A stretch of DNA of 7,551 nucleotides from Thermodesulfobacteriota bacterium (GTDB taxonomy: Bacteria > Desulfobacterota > Syntrophobacteria > BM002), in NCBI GenBank assembly GCA_947259475.1, contig CAMYLW010000074.1, positions 1 through 7,551 on the forward strand, read 5' to 3'. Position 1 is the first letter of the stretch. Every line of letters begins with the position of its first letter. Shown piece by piece: positions 1-7,074 of the stretch. Below the pieces are notes generated by a model. It worked only from the letters and a program-made list of their open reading frames with translations. It was not told the origin of the DNA and searched no databases. The position numbers and the translations under genes are program-made.

Positions 1-498
1 ACGGTACTTTTGCCGCAGATGGAGAGGTATCTCTCTGAAACTGCTGGCAGGATAACGTGCTTGTTGAGCCCTTTCCAGACAACGTCCGTTGCTGTCGCTG
101 GCCAGCAGTCGCAACTCACGACCTGTACCTGCGAAGCTCTCAAGCCAGAGAATCAGCAGGCTATAGGGTTCTTCTCCACTGGCGCAGCCTGCAGACCAGA
201 TCTGCAAAGGCTCAGCTGCAGGTAGTCGGCCCAGCAAAGTCGGCAACCAAATGTTCTGCAGTGCTTCAAAAAGGCCGGCGTTCCGCCAAAACCGAGAAAT
301 AGTGACGGTCAAAAGACTGGTAAAATTTAGTTTTTCAGCCTCGCTCGCAAACACATAATTTTGGTATTCGCTCAGAGAGTGAAGGTTCAACTCCTGCACT
401 CGACCGACGATACGTTTCCGGATGGATTTGCGGTTGAACCGACGCCAACGCAACCCAAGCTGAGGTAGGGTAGTTTTAAGAAACTCCTTGTATTCCAT
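1..498 (-). CDS. CheR-type SAM-dependent methyltransferase, partial (C-terminus beyond left edge)
   Basis: The reverse strand is open from ATG at 498 to the left edge, giving 166 codons with no stop. Residues 1-60 are a basic helical region like the CheR N-terminal domain. A segment LLTVTISRFWRN (62-73) matches the family's 'T.FFR' element. IWSAGCASGEEPYSLL (100-115) is the CheR SAM-binding motif I (usual form GCSTGEEPYS). LLASDSNGRCLERA (131-144) matches the following strand with its acidic SAM-contacting residue, here Asp135. Known members methylate glutamate side chains of chemoreceptors, but many CheR-like proteins stand alone in other signalling systems. No chemotaxis gene is visible here, so the substrate is unknown. 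The frame stays open further upstream with a GTG at 579, but ATG 498 is preferred: it leaves a normal divergent gap and has a weak GAAAG 8 bases upstream. The family call is confident; the start is not. Confidence 0.86.
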   Translation of the reverse strand, partial: MEYKEFLKTTLPQLGLRWRRFNRKSIRKRIVGRVQELNLHSLSEYQNYVFASEAEKLNFTSLLTVTISRFWRNAGLFEALQNIWLPTLLGRLPAAEPLQIWSAGCASGEEPYSLLILWLESFAGTGRELRLLASDSNGRCLERAQQARYPASSFREIPLHLRQKYR

Positions 499-531
499 AC
501 AGAGGTCTTTCAGCTCATTATTTTCTAGTGT

Positions 532-559
532 ATCATAAGCAGTAACTAACCAATAATAA
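532..559 (-). promoter_or_regulatory. Possible sigma-70 promoter for the CheR-like gene
   Basis: On the minus strand, TTATTA (559-554) is followed after 16 bases by TATGAT (537-532), a five-of-six match to the -10 consensus. Transcription would begin about 25-30 bases before the ATG at 498. The -35 match is weak, and the region is AT-rich, so chance matches are likely. Confidence 0.25.
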
Positions 560-598
560 ATCAGTATCTGCTCTGGCACGAAAACTGAGGGAAAACAA

Positions 599-940
599 AT
601 GATCGAATCCTACAGTTTCGGCAGCATGACGATTACAGGTCAAAGTCACCGAAATGATTTAAAAATTATTGAAAACAAGATTGTTGGCAATTGGTGGCGA
701 AGGGAAGGCCACGCCCTTTACGCCCAGGACATTGACGACATTTTATATGCTTCTGTGGAAACGCTGGTGGTGGGCACCGGGGCATATGGCGGCATGAAAG
801 TAACTGAAGAGGCGGCACAGGCCATTGAAGGACAGGGAATCAGTCTGGTGGCGGTGCCTACCAAAGAAGCGGTTTCCATCTTTAACAGCCTCCATGCCCA
901 GGGTAAAAAAGTTGCCGGCGCCTTTCATCTGACCTGCTGA
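599..940 (+). CDS. Mth938-like (AAMDC/DUF498) domain protein
   Basis: This 113-residue protein consists of one Mth938-like domain, the family's usual small size. Visible family features are 'WWRREGHALYAQDIDDIL' near residues 32-49, the glycine-rich LVVGTGAYGGMKV (56-68), PTKEAVSIFNSL (87-98) after a beta strand, and a C-terminal GAFHLTC (107-113), a typical ending for the family. The fold is a small alpha/beta sandwich. Its biochemical role is not established; the human relative AAMDC gave the family its name. The start is supported by GAGGG at 587-591, seven bases before the ATG. The gene is divergent from the CheR-like gene and separated from livK by 310 bases, so it is probably a single-gene unit. 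Family assignment is firm; function is unknown. Confidence 0.88.
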   Translation: MIESYSFGSMTITGQSHRNDLKIIENKIVGNWWRREGHALYAQDIDDILYASVETLVVGTGAYGGMKVTEEAAQAIEGQGISLVAVPTKEAVSIFNSLHAQGKKVAGAFHLTC

Positions 941-1061
941 ACTGAAATTGTCCCCTTATCCGACACCACTGGATCACAGTTTTCGTTGCTCCTGGGTCTT
1001 GTTTTCCTCCCACTAATGTGGTAGGTATACTTCATCTTTTTATCTCCGGACCAGGATTAAT

Positions 1062-1067
1062 TATAAT
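1062..1067 (+). promoter_or_regulatory. Candidate -10 box for livK/liv operon
   Basis: A perfect TATAAT lies about 185 bases before the livK start. The sequence 17 bases upstream (TTTATC, 1039-1044) is a poor -35 match, so an activator or another sigma factor may be needed, or the match is chance in an AT-rich patch. A second box, TATACT, occurs at 1026-1031 directly after the dyad at 1006-1025. Confidence 0.3.
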
Positions 1068-1234
1068 CCCCGGCAATCCTTGCCTTTCACCTCGTCCGTT
1101 TCTGGGGTACCGAATTTGAAGCATGAAAAATGGTTATTCTGCTGGAACATCGCCAAAACAGCGGCGGTTTGGTAATTATCAGTAGGTTTTTCTTAGGTGA
1201 TTGCTGGCGGGTTGCTTACAGATCACAGTTGCTC

Positions 1235-1244
1235 AAAAGGAGGA
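1235..1244 (+). promoter_or_regulatory. Strong ribosome binding site of livK
   Basis: AAAAGGAGGA is a near-perfect anti-16S match with GGAGG ending seven bases before the ATG at 1251. It is the strongest ribosome site in the window and fits the high expression usual for periplasmic binding proteins. It also fixes the livK start. Confidence 0.8.
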
Positions 1245-1250
1245 TGATTC

Positions 1251-2459
1251 ATGAGAAAAAATCTGCAGTCCATTTTCTTGGTGTTGGTGGCGATTTCGGT
1301 ATTTGCCTTCATGCTACCCACCCAGGCTTCCGCTGCTGACACCATCAAGGTCGGTATCGTGCTGCCGCTTACTGGTCCTCAGGCCAAATTCGGTGAAATT
1401 GAAAAACAATCTTTCGACATGGCCCTGGAGGAGATCAACGGAGGTGGCGGGGTCAAAGGCATGAAACTTGATTTCATTATGGAAGATGATACCGGCAGAC
1501 CCGAAGTGGGACGGTCGGTGGTGGAAAAGCTCATCACCAAGGATAAGGTGGTCATGTTGGGTGGCGGTTACTCCAGTTCCGTGGTCTTTGGGGTGGCCGG
1601 GGTGGCCCAGCAAAACCGCGTACCCTTTCTTATCAATACTGGTGCAGCGGACAAGATCACCGAGCAGGGATGGGACTATATTTTCCGTCTGAATCCACCG
1701 GTGAGTGAATATGCCAGTGGGGTTGAGACTTTCCTGGCCGAGGTGGTAAAACCCAAGGATGCGGTGATCCTTCATGAAAACTCCCTGTTCGGCACCAAAG
1801 GAGCCAAAGCATTCAAAAAAAGCTGTGATAAACTGGGCATCAAGGTTCTGATGACCGAAGGCTACGAACACGGTGGCATCGATTTCAAGCCGGTTTTGGT
1901 CAAGGTGAAGCAGCTGAATCCAGACCTCGTCTACATGATTTCTTACATCATGGACGCTTCGCTATTGATGCGCCAGGCCCGGGAACTGAAGCTGACTCCC
2001 AAGCTGTTTGTCGGCGGTGCTGCCGGCTTCACCCTCCCCGAGTTTGACCAGAATGCCGGCAAGGCCGCAAATTTCGTAGTCTCAGCCACCTTGTGGCACC
2101 AGGTTCTGCCCTTGCCCGGAGCCATGGATTACTTCAATAGGTTTAAGGCCAGATACAACAAGGACACCGAGTATCACGGTGCCGAGGCCTATGCGGCTGC
2201 CTACGTGATCAAGGACGTGCTTCAGCGGGCCAAATCCTTCTCGCCCGAGGACATCAAGCAGGCCTTGAGCGAGACCAAGTTGATGACGGTTTTCGGCCCA
2301 GTGAAATTCGTCTCCTACGACAAGAAAACCAATCAGAACAGGCTGACCACCTATGTGGTCCAATGGCAGAACGGCAAACTTCAACTCATCTGGCCCAAGA
2401 ACCTGGCCAATGCCAAGTATGTTTATCCAGTAGACTGGCTCAAGAATTGGGGCTACTAG
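1251..2459 (+). CDS. livK: Branched-chain amino acid-type ABC transporter, periplasmic substrate-binding protein
   Basis: This 402-residue exported protein captures the solute in the periplasm and delivers it to LivHM. Residues 1-28 form a Sec signal peptide: a basic MRKN start, a hydrophobic core at about 8-23, and an ASA cleavage site before Ala29 or Asp30. There is no lipobox cysteine, so it should be soluble. The mature part is a type I periplasmic binding fold (Peripla_BP_6), opening with TIKVGIVLPLTGPQAKFGE (31-49). GGGYSSSVV (104-112) and VPFLINTGAADKIT (124-137) lie where Leu/Ile/Val-binding proteins hold the ligand's amino-acid backbone. The true ligand cannot be read from sequence; this family also binds amides, aromatic acids and urea-like compounds. 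The gene has the strongest ribosome site here and a strong terminator 12 bases after its stop, arguing for higher expression than the downstream membrane components. Confidence 0.93.
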   Translation: MRKNLQSIFLVLVAISVFAFMLPTQASAADTIKVGIVLPLTGPQAKFGEIEKQSFDMALEEINGGGGVKGMKLDFIMEDDTGRPEVGRSVVEKLITKDKVVMLGGGYSSSVVFGVAGVAQQNRVPFLINTGAADKITEQGWDYIFRLNPPVSEYASGVETFLAEVVKPKDAVILHENSLFGTKGAKAFKKSCDKLGIKVLMTEGYEHGGIDFKPVLVKVKQLNPDLVYMISYIMDASLLMRQARELKLTPKLFVGGAAGFTLPEFDQNAGKAANFVVSATLWHQVLPLPGAMDYFNRFKARYNKDTEYHGAEAYAAAYVIKDVLQRAKSFSPEDIKQALSETKLMTVFGPVKFVSYDKKTNQNRLTTYVVQWQNGKLQLIWPKNLANAKYVYPVDWLKNWGY

Positions 2460-2470
2460 GCACAGATAAG

Positions 2471-2512
2471 AAACGGTGGAGGGCTCACTGAGATGCCCTC
2501 CACCGTTTTTTT
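2471..2512 (+). terminator. Strong intrinsic terminator after livK
   Basis: A perfect 14-bp inverted repeat (AAACGGTGGAGGGC at 2471-2484, GCCCTCCACCGTTT at 2495-2508) encloses a 10-base loop and runs into seven T residues (2506-2512). It lies directly after the livK stop and before livH. It should end most livK transcripts, leaving livHMGF to read-through or a separate promoter. Confidence 0.93.
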
Positions 2513-2810
2513 CGATATTCTAGCTGAGAGGACGCAGAAAACTGACGGCGATTGGTCTCGGGGTAAGAATCATTTCTCGAGATATCTTTTACCCTCCCAG
2601 ATCTAAAAGTTGATAGCAGTTTCAGACGTGCAAATCACCGCTCATCTTGCCCCTTGGTCTTTCTGCGCCTTCTGGGCTTTAATTTTTTTAGACCTCTGAG
2701 CAGCTACAATTTAGTTAACAATCCAACATTTTCCTTATCTGCTTTGTCCGTAGTGGGTTAAGAAAGGTTGAAGAAAGAGCCTTTCTTGGTCTCTTGAAAG
2801 GAAGCTGGAA
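2513..2810 (+). other. Gap between livK terminator and livH
   Basis: No credible gene is seen on either strand. The stretch contains a dyad at 2561-2594 (GGGTAA/TTACCC arms around TCTCGAGA), a TACAAT at 2705-2710 with no good -35 partner, and TTAACA at 2715-2720 (one mismatch to a -35 box) with a poor -10 at 2736-2741. Just before livH, AAGAAAGG (2760-2767) can pair with CCTTTCTT (2780-2787), or AAGAAAG (2771-2777) can pair with the same right arm. These alternative hairpins precede the ribosome site AAAGGA (2797-2802). A promoter for livHMGF is expected here but none is convincing. Confidence 0.5.
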
Positions 2811-3686
2811 ATGGATGTCTTCTTGCAGACCCTGGTCGCCGGAGTTTTGATCGGAGGTATCTATGGCTTGATTGGAATAGGCATGACTCTGATTATGGGT
2901 GTCATGGGGATCATCAATCTGGCCCACGGCCAGTTGATGATGGTGGCAATGTACATCACCTTTGCCCTGCATGCCTTTCTGAAGATTGATCCCTACCTGT
3001 CGCTTCTCGTTGCCATGCCCGCCCTCTTTCTCCTGGGAATCTTTCTGCAGAAGACGTTGCTCAATCCCCTCATGGAAGTTGACGCCGTTCTCCCGGAAAA
3101 TCAGGTGTTGATGACCGTGGGCATGGGCATGGTACTTGCTGAAATCGCCCGCTTCATCTTCAGCTCTGACTACAAATCGGTCGTCACCAGCTACACTGGC
3201 AGTGCTTTTTTCCTGGGAAACATTTCATTCAGCGTGCCCATGACCATTGCCTTTGGCTTCGCCGTACTGCTGACCATCGCTCTTTTCTGGTTTCTGCTCA
3301 AAACCGACCTGGGTCGATCCATTCGCGCCACTGCCCAGGACAAAGAGGCGGCCATTCTCATGGGCGTCAACTCTGGCCGGATTACGGTGATCACCTTTGG
3401 CATAGGATCAGCCCTGGTGGCGGCCGCCGGCTCACTGCTCATGCCCATCTTCTACCTGTTCCCTGACATTGGTGGCCCTTTTACCCTAAAAGCCTTTGTT
3501 ATTACTATCCTTGGGGGCATGGGCAGTACAGTGGGCGCCATTTTTGGGGGCGTCACCCTGGGTATAGCCGAGTCTTTAGGAGCCACCTACATTGGTATGG
3601 GCTATAGGGAGATGGTGGGTTATGTCATTTTTCTCCTGGTTCTGATCTTTCTGCCAGGTGGTTTGAAGAAACTCACCAAAATTTAG
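2811..3686 (+). CDS. livH: Branched-chain amino acid-type ABC transporter permease LivH
   Basis: This 291-residue integral membrane protein is one of the two channel subunits of the importer. It is almost wholly hydrophobic, with about eight predicted membrane segments. It carries the LivH hallmark GIINLAHGQLMMV (33-45) and the cytoplasmic coupling (EAA) loop GRSIRATAQDKEAAILMGVN (168-187), which docks on the ATPases. A glycine-rich ILGGMGSTVGAIFGG (233-247) and the short tail LPGGLKKL (281-288) are family-typical. The length matches the usual 290-300 residues. AAAGGA at 2797-2802 supports the start. livM begins 15 bases after the stop, so the two are co-transcribed. Confidence 0.94.
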   Translation: MDVFLQTLVAGVLIGGIYGLIGIGMTLIMGVMGIINLAHGQLMMVAMYITFALHAFLKIDPYLSLLVAMPALFLLGIFLQKTLLNPLMEVDAVLPENQVLMTVGMGMVLAEIARFIFSSDYKSVVTSYTGSAFFLGNISFSVPMTIAFGFAVLLTIALFWFLLKTDLGRSIRATAQDKEAAILMGVNSGRITVITFGIGSALVAAAGSLLMPIFYLFPDIGGPFTLKAFVITILGGMGSTVGAIFGGVTLGIAESLGATYIGMGYREMVGYVIFLLVLIFLPGGLKKLTKI

Positions 3687-3701
3687 AAAAAGAGGGATAC
3701 T

Positions 3702-4655
3702 ATGAAACGCAACCAGGTGATTAGTGCCATCGTTGCTCTGGCCTTTGTTTTGTTTCCCCTGGTGGTACGATCCGCCTATTACCAGCACCTGGTCATACTG
3801 GCCCTGATGTGGGTGGTGATCGGCGGCTCATGGAACCTTCTGGCAGGCTATACCGGCCAGGTCTCCTTTGGCCATGCCGTCTTTTTTGGTACCGGGGCCT
3901 ACACCGCAGGCATTTTTTCAACCAAGCTAGGAATCTCCGCTTGGTGGGGAATGCTTTTCGGGGGATTCACCGGAGCTCTGGTCGGCCTTTTGATCGGCTG
4001 GATCTGCTTTCGCTTGCGGGGGCCCTATTTCGCTCTGGCTACCATTGCCGCCGGCGAGATTTTCCGGCTGATTGCCACCAACTGGGAAAGCCTCACCGAC
4101 GGCATGGTAGGCATCCTGATTCTCCAGACCTTCCGGAGTAAACTGCCATACTACTATCTGGCACTGGCATTGGCAGCGGCTTCCATCTGGATTTTTGACC
4201 TGGTAATGAAGTCTAAGTTGGGCTTTTACTTTGTTTCTATTCGTGAAGACCAGGATGCGGCGGAATCTCTAGGTATCAACGCCGCCCTTTACAAGAACGT
4301 GTCGCTGCTGATCAGCTCGTTTTTCACGGGCATGGCCGGTGCCTTTTACATGAACTACATGGCTTTCATTGATCCGGAGGTGGTCTTCTCCCTTCACTAC
4401 ATTTCAATCATGGCCATTCTGGTGGGAATTATCGGCGGAGTTGCCACTATCTGGGGCCCGGCTGTGGGTGCCTTTATCATGATTGGTATTCAGGAAACTT
4501 TTCGGAGTGCAATTTTTGGGTTGGCGCCCAAGTGGGTCAGTCAAGCCCACGTCCTGGTATTCGGACTCTTAGTCATTTTTGTAATCTTGTTTATGGCCAA
4601 CGGTGTTGTTGGAGATTGGCCCAAAATCAAGCGGCTCTTTGCCAAGGGCCGATGA
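3702..4655 (+). CDS. livM: Branched-chain amino acid-type ABC transporter permease LivM
   Basis: This 317-residue membrane protein is the second channel subunit, pairing with LivH. Family signatures are [19 protein letters not shown] (45-63), [12 protein letters not shown] (105-116), and the coupling loop from [20 protein letters not shown] to GIN (171-193). There are about eight to ten hydrophobic segments. A GAGGGA ribosome site (3691-3696) precedes the ATG. Its TGA stop overlaps an ATG at 4652, while the preferred livG start is 17 bases downstream, so translation is probably coupled. Confidence 0.94.
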   Translation: MKRNQVISAIVALAFVLFPLVVRSAYYQHLVILALMWVVIGGSWNLLAGYTGQVSFGHAVFFGTGAYTAGIFSTKLGISAWWGMLFGGFTGALVGLLIGWICFRLRGPYFALATIAAGEIFRLIATNWESLTDGMVGILILQTFRSKLPYYYLALALAAASIWIFDLVMKSKLGFYFVSIREDQDAAESLGINAALYKNVSLLISSFFTGMAGAFYMNYMAFIDPEVVFSLHYISIMAILVGIIGGVATIWGPAVGAFIMIGIQETFRSAIFGLAPKWVSQAHVLVFGLLVIFVILFMANGVVGDWPKIKRLFAKGR

Positions 4656-4672
4656 ACGGGGGAGTAGTACCG

Positions 4673-5395
4673 GTGAGTGTATTTGAAGTGAAAGAGATCA
4701 GCAAGAACTTCGGCGGTCTGATGGCAGTCAATGGTGTGAGCTTCCAGGTGGAACGTGGGGAGATCTTCGGACTGATCGGCCCCAACGGCTCTGGCAAGAC
4801 CACCATCTTTAACCTTATCAATCACTATTTTCCTTTGACTGCCGGAGATATTTTTTTCAAGGGCAAGAGCATCAAGGGTATGAAGACCCACCAGATCTGC
4901 CATCTGGGCATCGGCCGTACCTTTCAGGTGGTCAAACCTCTCAAGCGCATGACCGTGCTGGAAAATGTCATGGCCTCCGCCTTCTGCCGCGTTAATACCC
5001 TCGCGGAAGCCCAGAAGATGGCCCTGGAGATGCTGGAGTTCTGCAACCTGCTGGAGGAAAAGGACAAGTCTGCCGCGAGTCTGCCCATTGCCGGGCGCAA
5101 GCGTTTGGAGATCACCAGGGCCCTGGCCACCAAGCCCGAGCTGCTCCTCTTGGATGAAACCGCCGCGGGGCTGAATACAGCGGAACTGGACGAGGCCATA
5201 GAATTGATCCAGAGAATTCGCGCCCGCGGCGTGACCATCATTATTGTCGAGCACATTATGAAGGTCATCATGACCATCTCCGATCGCATCCACGCCATCA
5301 ACTATGGTCAGACCATTGCCGAAGGCACCCCCGAAGAGGTTGCCAATGACAAAGAAGTCATCAAAGCCTACCTGGGAGAGGAGTCCTATGCTTAG
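4673..5395 (+). CDS. livG: Branched-chain amino acid-type ABC transporter ATPase LivG
   Basis: This 240-residue cytoplasmic ATPase powers the importer together with LivF. It shows Walker A GPNGSGKT (36-43), the Q-loop glutamine in [10 protein letters not shown] (Gln85), Walker B LLLLDE (157-162) with the catalytic glutamate, and the switch histidine in IVEHIM (His194). The ABC signature is unusual: where LSGGQ is expected the sequence reads [11 protein letters not shown] (136-146). I recall comparable AGRKRLE forms in a LivG-like subgroup, so this is probably genuine rather than damage. The start chosen is GTG 4673, with GGGGGAG (4658-4664) eight bases upstream, giving MSVFEVKEI, a normal LivG beginning. 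The in-frame ATG at 4652 overlapping the livM stop is the alternative and would add seven residues. Confidence 0.92.
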   Translation: MSVFEVKEISKNFGGLMAVNGVSFQVERGEIFGLIGPNGSGKTTIFNLINHYFPLTAGDIFFKGKSIKGMKTHQICHLGIGRTFQVVKPLKRMTVLENVMASAFCRVNTLAEAQKMALEMLEFCNLLEEKDKSAASLPIAGRKRLEITRALATKPELLLLDETAAGLNTAELDEAIELIQRIRARGVTIIIVEHIMKVIMTISDRIHAINYGQTIAEGTPEEVANDKEVIKAYLGEESYA

Positions 5396-6092
5396 GGTTG
5401 AAAATATTGACGTTTTCTACGGTGATCTGCAGATACTCTGGGACGTCTCCTTCGAGGTGAACGAGGGTGAAATAGTCGCACTGGTTGGCTCCAACGGCTC
5501 CGGCAAATCCACTACGCTCAAGACCATCTCGGGCCTCTTGAGCCCTGCCAATGGCAGCATCCTCTTTCAAGACCAGCGGTTGCACATGATTCCCGCCAAC
5601 AAAATTATCGAACACGGCGTTGCTCATGTGCCTGAGGGTCGCCGTCTCTTTCCGGAGATGACAGTGCGGGAGAATTTGATTATGGGATCCCTTACTCCCA
5701 AGGCCAAAGCCAAACGGAACGAAACCATGGAGTGGGTTTTCGGCCTCTTTCCCAGGTTGCGCGAGCGGGAAAAGCAGATGGCAGGCACCCTTTCCGGCGG
5801 CGAGCAGCAGATGGTTGCTGTGGGCCGCGGCCTTATGGCCCTGCCAAAGCTAATCATGTTCGACGAGCCTTCCCTGGGGTTGGCCCCCATTCTGGTGGCT
5901 GATATTTTTAGGATTATCAAGCGTATCAACAAGGAAGGTGTAACCGTGTTCGTAACCGAGCAAAATACCAAACAAAGCCTGGAGATAAGTGACCGTGGCT
6001 ATGTCCTGGAAAATGGCCGCGTTGTGCTGAGCGGCACCGGACAGGAACTCCTAGACAACGAGCACGTCAAACAGGCCTACCTGGGCATATAG
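5388..6092 (+). CDS. livF: Branched-chain amino acid-type ABC transporter ATPase LivF
   Basis: This 234-residue cytoplasmic ATPase is the partner of LivG. It contains Walker A GSNGSGKS (34-41), PEGRRLFPEMTVRENL (82-97, strongly LivF-like), an intact signature LSGGEQQMVAVGR (135-147), and Walker B LIMFDE (155-160) followed by PSLGLAP. The switch position carries glutamine (TEQN, Gln192) instead of histidine, which is normal for LivF. The ATG overlaps the end of livG by eight bases and is preceded by GGGAGAGGAG (5374-5383), showing translational coupling. Longer in-frame readings upstream only duplicate livG in another frame. It is the last gene of the transporter cluster. Confidence 0.94.
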   Translation: MLRVENIDVFYGDLQILWDVSFEVNEGEIVALVGSNGSGKSTTLKTISGLLSPANGSILFQDQRLHMIPANKIIEHGVAHVPEGRRLFPEMTVRENLIMGSLTPKAKAKRNETMEWVFGLFPRLREREKQMAGTLSGGEQQMVAVGRGLMALPKLIMFDEPSLGLAPILVADIFRIIKRINKEGVTVFVTEQNTKQSLEISDRGYVLENGRVVLSGTGQELLDNEHVKQAYLGI

Positions 6093-6105
6093 ACGCCAAC
6101 AGTTC

Positions 6106-6233
6106 ACCACAAAGAACACAAAAGGATATTTGAGATTTCAGATTGTAGATTGTAGATTTGGGAAGGCATAGAGCATCATTCTGCAATCTACAATCAACAA
6201 TCTGAAATTCCAACGCTTCGCGATCTTTGTGGT
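6106..6233. repeat. Long imperfect palindrome (dispersed-repeat type) between livF and holC
   Basis: The outer arms ACCACAAAGA (6106-6115) and TCTTTGTGGT (6224-6233) pair perfectly. The inner arms 6135-6158 and 6185-6208 pair at 23 of 24 positions, around a loop at 6159-6184. The left inner arm contains a tandem GATTGTA-type duplication. The RNA would form a long hairpin followed by seven T residues (6236-6242), so the element may also act as the terminator of the liv operon. The 'CACCACAAAGAACACAAA' and 'TTCAGATTGTAGATT' wording resembles dispersed repeats I recall from environmental proteobacterial genomes. No coding capacity is seen, and no clear target duplication was found. Confidence 0.8.
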
Positions 6234-6271
6234 TCTTTTTTTGTTTGTCCGCTTTTGTTATGGTTGAAACT

Positions 6272-6694
6272 ATGACGGAAGTAATCTTTGTTGAAGTCAC
6301 TGCGAGCCGGATGGAAATTCGGGCCTGTGAGATAGCAGAACAAACCTACGCTCAGGGTGAAAGACTACAAATCATCGCTATAGATGAAGAGCAGGCAGCA
6401 CGGCTGGACGATTTGCTCTGGACCTACAAGCCCGACAACTTTGTCCCTCACGGCCTCTGGAAGAGCATGGACAATGAGTCTGCCCAGCCGGTTGTTATCA
6501 CAACCCGAAAAGAACGGGTGCCAGGAATCGCATCTCTTTTGACCATGGATTACTGCCCGGTTGAAATGGTTCAACAATTCTCCAAAGTTATCCATGTGGT
6601 GCTGGTGGACAACCATGAGCGTCTGGAGGCGAGTCGCCGTTACTGGACTCTGCTGAAAGATGCGGGTTTCAGTCTGAGACATCAGAAGCGTTGA
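6272..6694 (+). CDS. holC: DNA polymerase III chi subunit (HolC)
   Basis: The 140-residue product matches the clamp-loader accessory subunit chi, which links the replisome to single-stranded DNA-binding protein. It begins MTEVIFVEV like the family's first beta strand. It then has ACEIAEQTYAQGERLQIIA (18-36), EEQAARLDDLLWTY (39-52), NFVPHGL (56-62) and QPVVI (72-76), the characteristic chi order. The C-terminal RRYWTLLKDAGFSL (122-135) matches the final helix of E. coli HolC. Length is normal. The start is uncertain: ATG 6260 is four codons upstream in frame, and ATG 6227 lies inside the palindrome and would add unrelated hydrophobic residues. None has a good ribosome site, perhaps because the repeat replaced the original leader. 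Confidence 0.87.
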   Translation: MTEVIFVEVTASRMEIRACEIAEQTYAQGERLQIIAIDEEQAARLDDLLWTYKPDNFVPHGLWKSMDNESAQPVVITTRKERVPGIASLLTMDYCPVEMVQQFSKVIHVVLVDNHERLEASRRYWTLLKDAGFSLRHQKR

Positions 6695-6721
6695 CCTCTT
6701 AGAAATTCCGTCTCCTCCTCT

Positions 6722-6769
6722 CGTTCCTAGGCTCCGCCTGGGAACGTCGATCTTTTGAGGCTCTGCCTC
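6722..6769. repeat. Tandem short hairpins, REP-like element
   Basis: Two hairpins lie side by side: CGTTCCTAGG (6722-6731) pairs with CCTGGGAACG (6737-6746) with one G-T wobble around loop CTCCG, and GAGGC (6757-6761) pairs with GCCTC (6765-6769) around TCT. This 'CGTTCC...GGAACG plus GAGGCTCTGCCTC' design resembles an intergenic repeat I recall from many proteobacterial and cyanobacterial genomes. It sits between holC and the TPR gene and could end or stabilise the holC transcript, though no T run follows the first hairpin. Confidence 0.7.
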
Positions 6770-6799
6770 TACTTGACAAAAATAGATCAAGGATAGCTA

Positions 6800-7072
6800 A
6801 TGGGCCGCTGGTGGAAAAGCTTTTCCGATAGCTGCAAATACCTTGGAGCCAGTTTGGCCATCTTACTCATAAAACGAAAATTGGGGCGGCGTCCCAATGA
6901 TTGGACATTATGGTTTACCCTAGGCCGTCTCTATGGAGTCGGCTACCAGTGGCCGCAATCAATTGACGCTCTCAAGACAGCCCGCAAATTAGACCCTCAC
7001 AACGAGATAATCGTCCAACACCTTAACCAAACGAAAGAAGCTGCGAAACAGGATTCGCTTACGAAACGTTAG
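6800..7072 (+). CDS. Small single-TPR protein
   Basis: This 90-residue protein has one clear tetratricopeptide repeat at about residues 35-68. Trp38, Leu41, Gly42, Tyr45, Leu58, Ala61 and Pro66 fall on TPR consensus positions 4, 7, 8, 11, 24, 27 and 32, with Ser54 at position 20. Residues 14-24 (YLGASLAILLI) are hydrophobic but short and end in KRK, so membrane attachment is uncertain. The tail is basic and polar. AAGGA (6789-6793) six bases before the ATG supports the start. A single TPR is less than usual for a stable solenoid, so it may act as a small adaptor or dimer. A MITE-like element begins three bases after its stop. Without that insertion the DsbA-like selenoprotein gene would follow after 14 bases, so a shared role is possible but unproven. 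Confidence 0.75.
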   Translation: MGRWWKSFSDSCKYLGASLAILLIKRKLGRRPNDWTLWFTLGRLYGVGYQWPQSIDALKTARKLDPHNEIIVQHLNQTKEAAKQDSLTKR

Positions 7073-7074
7073 AG

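Larger units (their letters stand above)
941..1250 (+). other. Gene-free leader upstream of livK
   Basis: I see no convincing coding sequence on either strand in these 310 bases. They hold an operator-like dyad at 1006-1025 (CCT-x-CCAC, loop TAAT, GTGG-x-AGG), a perfect TATAAT at 1062-1067, a weak dyad around 1153-1171, and the livK ribosome site just before 1251. No clear terminator for the upstream gene is visible. If TATAAT is used, the livK mRNA has an untranslated leader of roughly 175 bases, long enough for regulation, but I recognise no known riboswitch. Confidence 0.5.

Noticed and set aside
10..302. Two overlapping plus-strand open frames of 71 and 81 codons
   Set aside because: They lie antisense to the CheR-like coding sequence, which has clear family motifs, and their own translations show no recognisable features.
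1202..1220. TGGC...TTGC pattern before livK considered as a sigma-54 promoter
   Set aside because: The GG and GC elements are only six bases apart instead of the required ten.
1314..1871. Minus-strand open frame of 185 codons
   Set aside because: It is antisense to livK, whose signal peptide, ribosome site and family motifs are clear.
4541..5293. Long minus-strand open frame of 250 codons
   Set aside because: It is antisense to the end of livM and most of livG. Its His/Gln/Gly-rich translation is typical of a mirror frame, and livG has every ABC motif.
6135..6158. Tandem GATTGTA units considered as the start of a CRISPR or iteron array
   Set aside because: Only two adjacent units without spacers are present, and they form one arm of the palindrome.
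6773..6801. Perfect TTGACA followed 17 bases later by GCTAAT, just before the TPR gene
   Set aside because: Transcription would begin after the ATG at 6800, which has its own well-placed ribosome site. The -10 is poor. Treated as chance unless 5'-end mapping shows otherwise.
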